64,000 nucleotides of DNA from Frondihabitans sucicola (GTDB taxonomy: Bacteria > Actinomycetota > Actinomycetes > Actinomycetales > Microbacteriaceae), in NCBI RefSeq assembly GCF_030296615.1, contig NZ_AP027732.1, positions 2,857,042-2,921,041 on the forward strand, read 5' to 3'. Each line of letters starts with the position of its first letter. The stretch's first letter is position 1. This document shows, piece by piece, positions 20,090-28,730 of the stretch. The translations under genes and the position numbers were made by a program. The notes under the pieces are model-generated. The model was given only the letters and a program-made list of their open reading frames with translations, had not been told where the DNA came from and searched no databases.

Positions 20090-21102
20090 GCAACCCCAAT
20101 CCCGTCCTTCGCCAGAACCCGACGCGGGAGTTCACGCGCATCCTGAGCCTGGGCGCGGCCCGGGGCGACCTCACCGTGCCGAACTCGGAGATCATCGAGC
20201 CGATCAACTCCTCCGACGAGTGGATCCGCCAGCGCACGGGCGTCATCACGCGAATGCGCGCCAGCCGCGACGTGGGGGCCGTCGACCTCGCCGAGGCCGC
20301 CTCGAAAGAGGCGATCGAGAAGGCCGGCATCACGCCCGACCAGATCGGCGCCGTGCTGGTCTCGACCGTCAGCAACGTTGTCCTGACCCCCTCGATGGCC
20401 ACGCTGCTCGCGGAGCGCGTCGGTGCCAACCCGGCCGCCGCCTACGACATCGGTGCCGCCTGCGCCGGCTACACGTACGGCATCGCTCAGGCGGACGCCC
20501 TGATCAAGTCGGGCATCGCCGACTACGTGCTCGTCGTGGGCGCCGAGAAGCTGAGCGACATCATCGACCCCACCGACCGCTCGATCTCGTTCCTTCTCGG
20601 AGACGGTGCCGGCGCGGCGATCGTCGGTCCGAGCGAGACCCCCGGCATCTCCCCCACCGTCTGGGGATCGGACGGCTCCAAGTGGGACACCATCGGCATG
20701 ACCTCCACCTTCCGCGAGTACCGCGAGAGCGGTGACACCGCCGCCTGGCCGACGATCCGCCAGGAAGGTCCCACCGTCTTCCGCTGGGCCGTCTGGGAGA
20801 TGGCGAAAGTCGCGAAGCAGGCTCTCGAGAGGGCGGGCATCGAAGCGTCCGACCTCGCGGCGTTCGTGCCTCATCAGGCCAACATGCGGATCATCGACGA
20901 GTTCGCCAAGCAGCTCGGCCTCCCCGACACCGTGGTCATCGGTCGCGACATCGAGACCACGGGCAACACGTCGGCCGCGAGCATCCCGCTCGCGACCCAC
21001 CGCCTCCTCGCCGAGAATCCAGAGCTGTCGGGCGGTCTCGCCCTGCAGATCGGATTCGGAGCAGGACTCGTCTTCGGCGCGCAGGTGGTCGTCCTTCCGT
21101 AA
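20086..21102 (+). CDS. fabH: Beta-ketoacyl-ACP synthase III
   Basis: 338 residues. It starts fatty acid chains by condensing an acyl-CoA primer with malonyl-ACP. The triad is complete: Cys126 in DIGAACAGYTYG, His263 in FVPHQANMR, Asn294 in GNTSAASIP. The ATG overlaps the fabD stop (ATGA), so the two are translationally coupled. Actinobacterial FabH usually prefers branched primers, which fits iso/anteiso lipids, though this is family knowledge only. Confidence 0.97.
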   Translation: MSNPNPVLRQNPTREFTRILSLGAARGDLTVPNSEIIEPINSSDEWIRQRTGVITRMRASRDVGAVDLAEAASKEAIEKAGITPDQIGAVLVSTVSNVVLTPSMATLLAERVGANPAAAYDIGAACAGYTYGIAQADALIKSGIADYVLVVGAEKLSDIIDPTDRSISFLLGDGAGAAIVGPSETPGISPTVWGSDGSKWDTIGMTSTFREYRESGDTAAWPTIRQEGPTVFRWAVWEMAKVAKQALERAGIEASDLAAFVPHQANMRIIDEFAKQLGLPDTVVIGRDIETTGNTSAASIPLATHRLLAENPELSGGLALQIGFGAGLVFGAQVVVLP

Positions 21103-21205
21103 TCGGAAGGGCCCACAGCGCCGGATTCTGCGCGTCGCGCGGCCGACCGGAGCGCGTGCTCTAGGATTTATCCCGGTCACAACGACACCTCAAGGAGAGA
21201 ACACA

Positions 21206-21454
21206 ATGGCACAGTCCACCGAAGAAGTCCTGGCCGGCCTGGCCGAGCTCATCAACGACGAGACCGGTATCGCCACCGACACCGTCGAGCTTGACAAGTC
21301 GTTCACCGACGACCTCGACATCGACTCCATCTCGATGATGACCATCGTGGTCAACGCCGAAGAGAAGTTCGACGTCAAGATCCCCGACGACGAGGTCAAG
21401 AACCTCAAGACCGTCGGCGACGCTGTGACCTTCATCACCAAGGCGCAGGGCTAA
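21206..21454 (+). CDS. acpP: Acyl carrier protein
   Basis: 82 residues, acidic. Phosphopantetheine is attached to Ser41 in DLDIDSISMM. AAGGAGAG lies nine bases before the ATG. It stands 103 bp behind fabH and is followed by a very strong hairpin before fabF, so its transcript may be more abundant than fabF, as expected for a carrier needed in excess. Confidence 0.97.
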   Translation: MAQSTEEVLAGLAELINDETGIATDTVELDKSFTDDLDIDSISMMTIVVNAEEKFDVKIPDDEVKNLKTVGDAVTFITKAQG

Positions 21455-21462
21455 GTCGTTTT

Positions 21463-21499
21463 CCACTCGGCCCGCGTCGTCTCGACGCGGGCCGAGTGG
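21463..21499 (+). terminator. Strong hairpin between acpP and fabF
   Basis: Perfect 17-bp stem (21463-21479 with 21483-21499) with a three-base loop, then TGTTTTCC. It starts nine bases behind the acpP stop and looks like a terminator or attenuator in front of fabF. Confidence 0.85.
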
Positions 21500-21554
21500 T
21501 GTTTTCCCCGCCCGCTCCGCTCGGAGAGGTGCGCTGAACCAGAGAGATTTCATC

Positions 21555-22790
21555 GTGACCAAGAAGATCGTCGTCACCGGTATCGGTGCCACCACCCCGC
21601 TCGGCGGAACGTTTCCCGACAGTTGGAAGGCCCTTCTCGACAAAGAGAGCGGCATCTCGAACATCGAAGCCGACTGGGCGGAGCGCTACGAGCTCCCCAT
21701 CCGGTTCGCCGGCCAGGTCAAGGTCGACCCGTCCGAGGTCCTGACCCGTCAAGAGACCAAGCGACTCGATCCGTCCAGCCAATACGCCCTGATCGCGGCA
21801 CGCGAGGCCTGGGCCGACGCGGGTTCGCCCGATGTCGTCCCGGAGCGTCTCCTGGTCGACTGGGCCACCGGCATCGGCGGCATCTGGACCCTGACCGACG
21901 GAATGGACACTCTCCGCGAGAAGGGCCCACGACGGGTCCTGCCGATGACCGTCCCGATGCTGATGGCCAACGGCCCGGCCGCCGCCGTGTCGATGGATCT
22001 CGGCGCTCGCGCCGGCGCCCGCACGGTCCTCTCGGCCTGCGCCTCCAGCACGGAGTCGATCGTCAACGCGTACGAGCACCTGCAGCTCGGGCACGCCGAC
22101 ATCGTCGTCACGGGTGGCTCGGAGGCGGCGATCCACCCGCTGCCCCTGGCCGCGTTCGCATCGATGCACGCCCTGTCGACGCGCACCGACGATCCTGCGA
22201 CCGCCTCGCGCCCCTACGACGTCACCCGCGACGGGTTCGTTCTCGGCGAAGGCGCCGGGGCGCTCGTGCTCGAGACCGAGGAGCACGCGCTCGCCCGGGG
22301 CGCCCGCATCTACGCCGAGGTGCTGGGCGGCGGCGTGACGAGCGACGCCTTCCATATCACGGCTCCCGATCCCGAAGGCACGGGCGCCGCTCGCGCGGTC
22401 GTCATGGCGCTCGAGGCCTCCGGCGTGTCGCGCGAGTCCGTCGCGCACATCAACGCTCACGCGACCTCGACCCCCGTCGGCGACATCGCCGAGTACCACG
22501 CGCTCCTGCGGGTCTTCGGCGACCACCTGCCCAAGGTCGCCCTGTCGGCGACCAAGGCCTCGACAGGTCACCTCCTGGGCGGTGCCGGCGCCATCGAAGC
22601 GGCGTTCACGGTCCAGGCGCTGCACACCCGCACCGCCCCGCCGACGATCAACACCACGCAGACCGACGACGAGATCGACATCGACCTCGTCACCTCACCG
22701 CGGGCTCTTCCGGAGGGCGACCTCGTCGCGATCTCGACGTCGTTCGGCTTCGGCGGGCACAACGCCGTCATCGCGTTCAAGACGGTCTAG
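21555..22790 (+). CDS. fabF: Beta-ketoacyl-ACP synthase II
   Basis: 411 residues, the standard KAS II length. It elongates acyl-ACP chains with malonyl-ACP. The Cys-His-His triad is Cys162 (LSACASSTES), His302 (NAHATSTPVGD) and His339 (KASTGHLLGG). GTG start behind AGAGAG. It is the last gene of the fab unit and is separated from acpP by a 17-bp hairpin. Confidence 0.97.
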   Translation: MTKKIVVTGIGATTPLGGTFPDSWKALLDKESGISNIEADWAERYELPIRFAGQVKVDPSEVLTRQETKRLDPSSQYALIAAREAWADAGSPDVVPERLLVDWATGIGGIWTLTDGMDTLREKGPRRVLPMTVPMLMANGPAAAVSMDLGARAGARTVLSACASSTESIVNAYEHLQLGHADIVVTGGSEAAIHPLPLAAFASMHALSTRTDDPATASRPYDVTRDGFVLGEGAGALVLETEEHALARGARIYAEVLGGGVTSDAFHITAPDPEGTGAARAVVMALEASGVSRESVAHINAHATSTPVGDIAEYHALLRVFGDHLPKVALSATKASTGHLLGGAGAIEAAFTVQALHTRTAPPTINTTQTDDEIDIDLVTSPRALPEGDLVAISTSFGFGGHNAVIAFKTV

Positions 22791-22807
22791 TCGCCACCGC
22801 ACACAAA

Positions 22808-22868
22808 ACCCCCGGTTTCGGCCACCGCTTCCGTCCGCGGACGAGAGCACTGCGCCGTAACCGGGGGT
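22808..22868. terminator. Possible bidirectional terminator between fabF and DUF3145 gene
   Basis: Perfect 10-bp inverted repeat, 22808-22817 with 22859-22868, with a 41-base loop that contains its own palindrome GTCCGCGGAC. It separates the convergent fabF and DUF3145 genes. Confidence 0.5.
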
Positions 22869-22884
22869 CGTGTCGCGGGCGGCG

Positions 22885-23403
22885 TCAGCCGACCTTGTGC
22901 AGCCAGACGACGGGGTTGCCCTCACCGGCGTGGCGGAAGGCCTCCAACTCGTCGTCCCAGGCCTGGCCGAGTGCGAGACGCAACTCGCGGTGCAGCTCGA
23001 GCGCGTTGGATCCGGCGATCTCCATGGCGTAGCGAACCCGGTCTTCGGGGATGACCGTGTTACCGACGGAGTCGGTCTGCGCGTAAAAGACGCCCAGGTC
23101 GGGCGTGTGCATCCAGCGACCCCCGTCGGAGCCTGCGGACGGATCTTCGGTCACCTCGTAGCGGAGGTGCTCCCAGCCGCGCAGGGCAGAAGCGATCTGG
23201 GCGCCGGTACCTGCCGGGCCCTCCCAGTAGAACTCGGTGCGGAGCGAGCCCTTCAGCGCCGGCTGATCGCCCCAGGTGAAGTTCACGGCGCGCCCGAGGG
23301 CGCGACCAGCAGCCCACTCGACATGTGGGCTCAAAGCACGAGGGGACGAGTGAACGAACAGCACGCCCCGCGCGCTCGACGCAGTTTTCGTTTGTGCAGC
23401 CAC
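22885..23403 (-). CDS. DUF3145 protein
   Basis: 172 residues of the actinobacteria-specific DUF3145 family, recognised from GVLFVHSSPRALSPHVEWA at the N-terminus and the closing AWDDELEAFRHAGEGNPVVW. Function is unknown; the gene sits next to the fab cluster in many actinobacteria, which hints at a link to lipid metabolism. I choose the GTG at 23403 because GGAG lies six bases upstream; an ATG twelve bases earlier is an alternative. A sigma-70-like promoter is visible upstream. Confidence 0.85.
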   Translation of the reverse strand: MAAQTKTASSARGVLFVHSSPRALSPHVEWAAGRALGRAVNFTWGDQPALKGSLRTEFYWEGPAGTGAQIASALRGWEHLRYEVTEDPSAGSDGGRWMHTPDLGVFYAQTDSVGNTVIPEDRVRYAMEIAGSNALELHRELRLALGQAWDDELEAFRHAGEGNPVVWLHKVG

Positions 23404-23475
23404 GTGAAGCTCCATTCGGTTAGGTGCGACTTCCCCATCGACCTGTGAATGGAATTCAACGGTGCTCTATCGAGA

Positions 23476-23505
23476 ATTATGACCGACCCTGCCTGGTAAT
23501 CACAA
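23476..23505 (-). promoter_or_regulatory. Sigma-70-like promoter for the DUF3145 gene
   Basis: TTGTGA (rc of 23500-23505) and CATAAT (rc of 23476-23481) separated by 18 bases, in an AT-rich patch about 73 bases upstream of the start. Confidence 0.5.
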
Positions 23506-23548
23506 GGGTGTACTTACGCGCGTGTCGTGCGGCTCCGCGGCCGAGGTG

Positions 23549-23846
23549 CTATTCGATCGACGCTGCGAGCTGGTCGGTGACGAAATTCCAGCCCTCGACG
23601 AAGCCGAGCTCGTCGTGCCGGGCGCGATCTGCTTCGACTTTGTGCGGGGCGGAAGCCGTGTCGAGGGTGCCGTCGGGGTGGTCCGTGACCGCGAAGACGC
23701 CGGTGCTGAACGGCCGAGCAGACGGACGCCAGCCACTGACGAGGGCGGTCGACCAGACGAGGCGTTCCCATTCGTCGACGACGAGGAAGCACGCGCCGGG
23801 TGATCGAAAGATCGAGGGCAGGATCGGCCGTGGTCGCCGTGGCCAC
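23549..23846 (-). pseudogene. SRPBCC (AHSA1-type) gene with internal deletion
   Basis: The C-terminal part is clear: FLVVDEWERLVWSTALVSGW, then TGVFAVTDHPDGTLDTASAP and ELGFVEGWNFVTDQL match AHSA1/YndB-like START-fold proteins of about 150 residues. Upstream, in a different frame, VATATTADPALDLSITRRV looks like the family's N-terminus. The roughly 45-50 residues normally between them are missing and the frame changes, so this is a deletion remnant rather than a single-base error. The gene lies behind the polymerase gene (27-bp gap) on the minus strand. N-terminal assignment is less sure than the C-terminal one. Confidence 0.55.
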
Positions 23847-23872
23847 GTGCGTGACGTCGCCCTTTGACGCGT

Positions 23873-25507
23873 TCACTTCGCTTCGGAGTACGCCGTGACC
23901 GTGGCGACGGTCACCGGGAAGCGAACGGGGGCGCCCCCGAAGAGCAGGCGTCCTGCTTCGGCGGCCGCCTCCTCCACCAGCGTGGCGACCTCCGCGGCCT
24001 CGGACGACGGCGAGTGGACGACGACCTCGTCGTGGAGGAAGAAGATCAGGTGAGGCGCGTCGTCGCCTCGGCCGAACCGCCCCGCAAGGGAGCGTCGGAG
24101 AGCGCCCATCCAGCACAGGGCCCACTCGGCCGCCGTTCCTTGGACGACGAAATTGCGAGTGAAGCGCCCCCACGCGCGCATGCCCCGGTCGACGTCGGGC
24201 CGGCCCATCTCGGGCGGCAGCTCCTCGCTGGCGACGCCGGGAGGCGGTGAGGTGCGCCCCAGGAGGGTCGAGACGACTCCCCCGGCCTCACCGGTCCGGG
24301 CCGCTTCCTCGACCAGGGCGATCGCGCGCGGGAAGGCGCGCGTCAGCCGCGGCATCAACCGGCCTCCGTCGCCCTGAGTCGCCCCGTACATGGCACCGAG
24401 CATGGCCACCTTCGCCTCCGCGCGGGTCGAGACGGCGCCCGACGCCACGATGCCCTCGTAGAGGTCTCCTGCCCCCGCCTCGGCCATCGCGGTGTCGCCG
24501 GAGAGCGCCGTGAGGATGCGTGGCTCGAGCTGGGACGCGTCGGCGACGACGAGGGACCAGCCGGGGTCGGCGATGACCGCTCCGCGCACCGCTCGCGGTA
24601 GCTGCAGCGCGCCTCCGCCGGAGGTGCCCCAGCGCCCGGTCGCGGCGGCTGCCGGCACGTACTCCGGCCGGAAACGACCGCCGGCAACCCAGCTGTCGAG
24701 CCACGACCAGCCGTTCGCCACGAGAAGTCGTTGGAGCTTCTTGTAGCGGAGCAGCGGCTCGATGACGGGGTGCTCGAGGTTCTTGAGTTCCCACTGCCGC
24801 GTCGACGACACCTGGAGGCCGGCGGTGCGAAGCGCACGGATGAGTTCGGCCGGTGAGTCGGGGTTCAGGTCGGGCGCACCGAGGGCGGCGCGGACCTCGG
24901 CGAGAGCCTCGAGCATTTTCGCGGGGCGTTCGCCGGCCGCGGGGCGCGGGCCGAGAGCGGCGGTGAGGAGTTGGTCGTGCCGGGCAGCCGACCAGGGGAT
25001 GCCGGCGTGCCGCATCTCGGCGGCGATCAGGGCACCCGTGGACTCCGCGGTGGCGAGCAGTTCGAGTCGCGCCCGCTGGGGGCTGCCTTCGATGGCGTCG
25101 CGCTGACGAAGGAACTCGCCCAGCGGATCGGGCAGCGACTCGGGTTCGACGACGAAGAGTGCGGACGTGTCGACGGCGGCCGCCTGGGCGGTGTCCCAGG
25201 CACCGCGCGGGGACGCGTGGATCGTCGACCCTGTGGTGAAGGCCGATGCTCGCAGGATCGCGTGGACGAGGCGCAGGTCGACGCAGCGCACCACGGGCAG
25301 CCCCGCGGCCAGGAGCCGGGGGTACCACCGTGCGGTGTCGTCCCAGACCCAGCGCGTGGCATCCTGCTCGCCCTCGCGGATGATCGCCGGAAGGTCGCGG
25401 GTGTCGATACGCAGGGTCTCGCCGGGGTTCAACCGGCCGTCGTCGGTACGAGTGATCGTCGTGACGTCGACGGATTCGTCGGCGCGTCGGACGAGCAGGG
25501 TGAACAC
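23873..25507 (-). CDS. PolA-like bifunctional 3'-5' exonuclease/DNA polymerase
   Basis: 544 residues, family A polymerase without a 5'-nuclease domain. Polymerase motif A is VVADASQLEPRIL, motif B is around EAKVAMLGAMYGATQGDGG, motif C is FLHDEVVVHSP; the upstream half is a degenerate exonuclease-like domain. This short paralogue of polymerase I is common in actinobacteria next to a full-length polA elsewhere; its task in repair is not settled. The protein starts at GTG 25507, seven bases behind TACACT, with no ribosome binding site, so the mRNA is probably leaderless. Longer upstream frame is shadow coding. Confidence 0.88.
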   Translation of the reverse strand: MFTLLVRRADESVDVTTITRTDDGRLNPGETLRIDTRDLPAIIREGEQDATRWVWDDTARWYPRLLAAGLPVVRCVDLRLVHAILRASAFTTGSTIHASPRGAWDTAQAAAVDTSALFVVEPESLPDPLGEFLRQRDAIEGSPQRARLELLATAESTGALIAAEMRHAGIPWSAARHDQLLTAALGPRPAAGERPAKMLEALAEVRAALGAPDLNPDSPAELIRALRTAGLQVSSTRQWELKNLEHPVIEPLLRYKKLQRLLVANGWSWLDSWVAGGRFRPEYVPAAAATGRWGTSGGGALQLPRAVRGAVIADPGWSLVVADASQLEPRILTALSGDTAMAEAGAGDLYEGIVASGAVSTRAEAKVAMLGAMYGATQGDGGRLMPRLTRAFPRAIALVEEAARTGEAGGVVSTLLGRTSPPPGVASEELPPEMGRPDVDRGMRAWGRFTRNFVVQGTAAEWALCWMGALRRSLAGRFGRGDDAPHLIFFLHDEVVVHSPSSEAAEVATLVEEAAAEAGRLLFGGAPVRFPVTVATVTAYSEAK

Positions 25508-25514
25508 GTGTTCG

Positions 25515-25520
25515 AGTGTA
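25515..25520 (-). promoter_or_regulatory. -10 box of leaderless promoter for the PolA-like gene
   Basis: TACACT on the minus strand, seven bases before the GTG at 25507. Confidence 0.5.
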
Positions 25521-25587
25521 GGGGCCTCGTGTCCGAGTCGGGCGGTGCCGCTCGCTGCGCGAGGGACGCGGGGCTCTGCGAGTCGCG

Positions 25588-26409
25588 TCAGTCGTGCAGG
25601 AGGGATCCGTCTTTCGCGAGGACGTTCCGCTCGCCCGCTTCGATCGGCACGCCGAAGCGGTTCTGCTTGGGCGGGATCGGGCAGTTGAAGTTGTACGAGA
25701 ACGCGCAGGGCGGCAGGATCGCGCGGTTGAAGTCGAGCGTGATCGTCCCGTCTCCGTTGGGCACCGGGAACAGGAAGCGACCGACGGAGTAGGTCGTGTC
25801 GCCGTTCGTCGCGTCGCCGAACACGAGCTGCAGACGGTCGCCGTCGCCGGACGGGAAGGCGGCGAGTTCGTAGTCGACCCCGTCGCGGCTGAAGCGGATC
25901 AGTCCGGGGAGCGGCTTCGGCCGGCTGAGGTCGAGGTCTTTCTGATGGCGGATGTCGACCTCCGTGCCGGCTTCGGTGGGGACGAACTCGGCTGTCACGA
26001 CCCACGAGGGGTCGTAGTGGAAGCGGGAGATGTCGCCGAACTGCTGGTTGCCGTCGGACGAGGAATCCCAGACGCGCAGCGCATAGGACGTGCGGTCGTC
26101 GTTGGCGATGACCGTCCCTGTGACTCCTTGACCGAAGCGGATGGTCGACGGGGTCATTGCGTCGTCGCCTGCCACGTACACCGTGCCGTCGACCGGGGAG
26201 TCGTCGACTTCGATGCCGTCGGCCGCCGTCGCGGTGAGCGTCAGCCCACCCAACCCCTGCGGCCCGGGCGCCCAGACCCCTGGAACTCCCCAGATCGGCT
26301 GCTCGGAGTCGACCCACTGCGTGTTCGTCAGGGCCAGCGACCCCTGCGGCCCCGTGGCCCGCTCGATGCGACGCTCATGGAAGCGTTCGAGCTGTGCGAT
26401 CTCGTTCAT
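25588..26409 (-). CDS. DUF1684 protein
   Basis: 273 residues with the DUF1684 hallmark near the C-terminus: FNRAILPPCAFSYNFNCPIP followed by NRFGVPIEAGE. Earlier segments (DLDLSRPKPLPGLIRFSRDG, DATNGDTTYSVGRFLF) also fit. The family is widespread, cytoplasmic and unassigned. The ATG encoding MNEIAQLERFHERR is the natural family start. Directly upstream lies the low-GC lipoprotein of the effector module, with only 28 bp between. Confidence 0.85.
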   Translation of the reverse strand: MNEIAQLERFHERRIERATGPQGSLALTNTQWVDSEQPIWGVPGVWAPGPQGLGGLTLTATAADGIEVDDSPVDGTVYVAGDDAMTPSTIRFGQGVTGTVIANDDRTSYALRVWDSSSDGNQQFGDISRFHYDPSWVVTAEFVPTEAGTEVDIRHQKDLDLSRPKPLPGLIRFSRDGVDYELAAFPSGDGDRLQLVFGDATNGDTTYSVGRFLFPVPNGDGTITLDFNRAILPPCAFSYNFNCPIPPKQNRFGVPIEAGERNVLAKDGSLLHD

Positions 26410-26437
26410 GTCTCTGCCAACGCTCCGAGCCGCTCGT

Positions 26438-26947
26438 TCAATTCCCGTCTGCGATTGCTTGGAGGCAGGGGCCTCCATAACCGATCTCGATATTCGGAGG
26501 GATGGGCCATTTGCCATTGCCCACCATGATGGTGATATTCCCATGGGTCATCTCCTCGTCGGATGTGGGAACCAGCGTGAAATTGACCGTGGTCTCTTCC
26601 TGCCCACGGTCCTGGACGCGCCAGCCGGATCCTTCGAGGTCCGAAATAGCCTTCAAGGCGTGGGCTTTTACGTCCATGTCACGCTCGTACTCGACCGCAA
26701 CGTCGTAAATCCACTGGTGAAAGTTTCCGGAATCGTCGCACTGGGACTTCAGATCAGCCGTGACCACCTTTGCGCTTTGTCCATGGAGCGGGAGGGACGC
26801 AGCGATGGTGTCGACAATACGATGAGCGTCTTCCTGCGTTTGTTGTAAAGAGGGCATGGCCTGGTCCCTTTCGTTCCGAGGGCTGCATCCGGTGAAAAAG
26901 AGGGTGCCGACGAGAAGCAGCCCCCAACTTCTAGGTGCCCTATTCAT
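26438..26947 (-). CDS. Lipoprotein, candidate partner or immunity protein of the effector module
   Basis: 169 residues. A short signal ends in the lipobox LFFTGCS (Cys about 22), so the protein should be anchored outside the membrane. The rest is a small alpha/beta domain (SLQQTQEDAHRIVDTIAASL, VQDRGQEETTVNFTLVP) of no recognised family. It begins eight bases before the stop codon of the large hydrolase, so both are translated together. Base composition is about 58 % GC in four sampled lines, clearly below the window average, and shared with the 3' half of the hydrolase gene. A lipoprotein so coupled to a presumed secreted effector may protect the producer; that is inference. Confidence 0.65.
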   Translation of the reverse strand: MNRAPRSWGLLLVGTLFFTGCSPRNERDQAMPSLQQTQEDAHRIVDTIAASLPLHGQSAKVVTADLKSQCDDSGNFHQWIYDVAVEYERDMDVKAHALKAISDLEGSGWRVQDRGQEETTVNFTLVPTSDEEMTHGNITIMVGNGKWPIPPNIEIGYGGPCLQAIADGN

Positions 26948-28730
26948 GCGTGCCGTGCAAGGCGACGGGTTCCCCGTTAAGGACCCTGGCGACCTGCATG
27001 ACGCTCGTTGAACCCCGTTGCCAAACGCCGCTGTGGCCCATGACCGGCCCGGAGGTTTGCCCGATTGCGTCATCATTCCATCCCGTATCAAGTCGTATGA
27101 AACCCGATGCCGGATTGATGGGACTTGCGCCGTGGCCGAGGATTCCTGCCTGCAATCCCTGACTCGGCCCGACCAACATGTCGCCGGGCGCCATCAACGA
27201 ATAGTGCGGGATCCGTGATGAGGAGGGGTAATCGACAACGGATGAGACTCCGTTCCCAAGACCGGCCCCGGCCACGGACACCGAACGATCGAGTTGCACA
27301 CCGTGTTTCTCCGCCATTCCGAGGACAGCTCCACCGTAGCTGTAACCAATTCCTGTCAGTGCAGCGGTCGTCGTCGGACGCACAGAGTTCACGAAGTCCG
27401 CCAGCCTCGGTCCGAGGACTTTGGAGTCACGTGACGACGCGGCATCGAGGCCCTGGGGGAAGTGTCCGCCAACCCATGTGAACATTCCGGCGTCGCCGGT
27501 GTCAGGAAGCGCCTTGAGGACGTTGCTCGCCCGAAAGAGATCCGCCCTCCAATTGCTGGCATTTGACATCGTTCCTGGCACGAGGACCCCAATATTTGTG
27601 GTGGTCACGGGTAGCTCCTTTGTCGTGGCATCGAGGTGCCCCATGTAGTGAATAAAGGACTCTCCGACGGGATCGAAAGCGATAACGACAGCTGGATTCA
27701 AGGGACGCGCGGTTCCGGAACTGTCGCGCCGCACAATCGCCTTCGGATCGTGGAGGAGGAGGCCGTAGCTCGCGATGAGGGCGGTGTTCGCGGCGATGGT
27801 GGGGGCGAAGGCGACGGTGCCGGGGATCCGGCGGTAGTGGTCGTCGTAGCCGTACCGGGTGGTCAGATCGGCGTTGAGGCGATGGAGGCGTGCGATCTCG
27901 GCTTCGATGTTCAGATTGTTGGCTTTGGCGCGGTCGCCGAGAGGAATGCCGTTGAGGTTGCCGACGAGCAAGGGAACACCGGCAGTGAGAGCTTCGTGCG
28001 CGTCGTCGTCGAGTGTCGACCACCACTCTCGGACGAGGTCGGCGGACGGCGCGGCATCGAGCAGCGCGCGAAGTCGCTCGGGGTGGGCGGCCGCCCACTC
28101 GCTGAGGTTCGACTTGCGCAGCAGCGACTCGAGGAAGCCGATGCCTGTCGACTCGATTCCCTCGTCGAAGGACGCGAGGACGGTGGCCCACGCGGCGCTT
28201 CCCGTCAGTGCCGCCGGGAAGAGGCTCGAGCCCGCCGAGATGCGATAGGTCTCACGGGCGAGAGCGTTGATCTGGGACACGGCCCTGTCTTCGGCCTCGC
28301 TCAGACCCGCGGCGATGGCATCGTAAGCCTTCCGCAACGCGTGCTCTCGATCCACGAGGTCGGCGTTCTCACGCCAGTCGGCCTCCGGCGGTGTGATCGC
28401 GAGCTTGTCGACCGCGAACTGCGTGCGTTCTCGCAGGAGAGCGTCTTGTCTCGCTTCGAGCAGCCGAACCTCGGCCGCGAACGAATCGATCACGCCGCCC
28501 AGAGCTGTCAGCACGTCGGCGTGCTCGGTCGTCACGCGCTCGACGGGGTTCATCGCAACGAAGAGCTCCATCGCCTCGGGCGACTCGTAGTGCGCCGAGA
28601 TCGGCCGCCACGCCTCGAGGATGCCCGCGCCCGCCTCGTGCACGGACCGACCAGTGCCTCTCAGGCGCTCTGCGAGGTCGGCGACGGCAGCCGCCCTGGG
28701 GAGGACCGGGGTGGAGGTGCCCGACTGCAT
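26940..28730 (-). CDS. ESX/LXG-like protein with C-terminal alpha/beta hydrolase (DUF1023-type)
   Basis: 596 residues. The first 250 are helical (GRSVHEAGAGILEAWRPISA, then long alanine-rich helices), like the WXG/LXG-type delivery regions of actinobacterial secreted effectors. The C-terminal third is an alpha/beta hydrolase: NIGVLVPGTMSNASNW, then the nucleophile elbow GIGYSYGGAVLGMA (GxSxG), later MGHSGVW with a candidate His, matching PF06259 (DUF1023). No signal peptide is present, as in type VII substrates. The start codon overlaps the preceding small gene (TGATG). GC content falls within the gene near 27750, about residue 327, so the hydrolase part looks newly acquired. Confidence 0.75.
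   Translation of the reverse strand: MQSGTSTPVLPRAAAVADLAERLRGTGRSVHEAGAGILEAWRPISAHYESPEAMELFVAMNPVERVTTEHADVLTALGGVIDSFAAEVRLLEARQDALLRERTQFAVDKLAITPPEADWRENADLVDREHALRKAYDAIAAGLSEAEDRAVSQINALARETYRISAGSSLFPAALTGSAAWATVLASFDEGIESTGIGFLESLLRKSNLSEWAAAHPERLRALLDAAPSADLVREWWSTLDDDAHEALTAGVPLLVGNLNGIPLGDRAKANNLNIEAEIARLHRLNADLTTRYGYDDHYRRIPGTVAFAPTIAANTALIASYGLLLHDPKAIVRRDSSGTARPLNPAVVIAFDPVGESFIHYMGHLDATTKELPVTTTNIGVLVPGTMSNASNWRADLFRASNVLKALPDTGDAGMFTWVGGHFPQGLDAASSRDSKVLGPRLADFVNSVRPTTTAALTGIGYSYGGAVLGMAEKHGVQLDRSVSVAGAGLGNGVSSVVDYPSSSRIPHYSLMAPGDMLVGPSQGLQAGILGHGASPINPASGFIRLDTGWNDDAIGQTSGPVMGHSGVWQRGSTSVMQVARVLNGEPVALHGTHE

Noticed and set aside
23514-24173. Arginine-rich open frame over the SRPBCC remnant
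   Set aside because: It is an out-of-frame reading; the third frame carries the recognisable family motifs.
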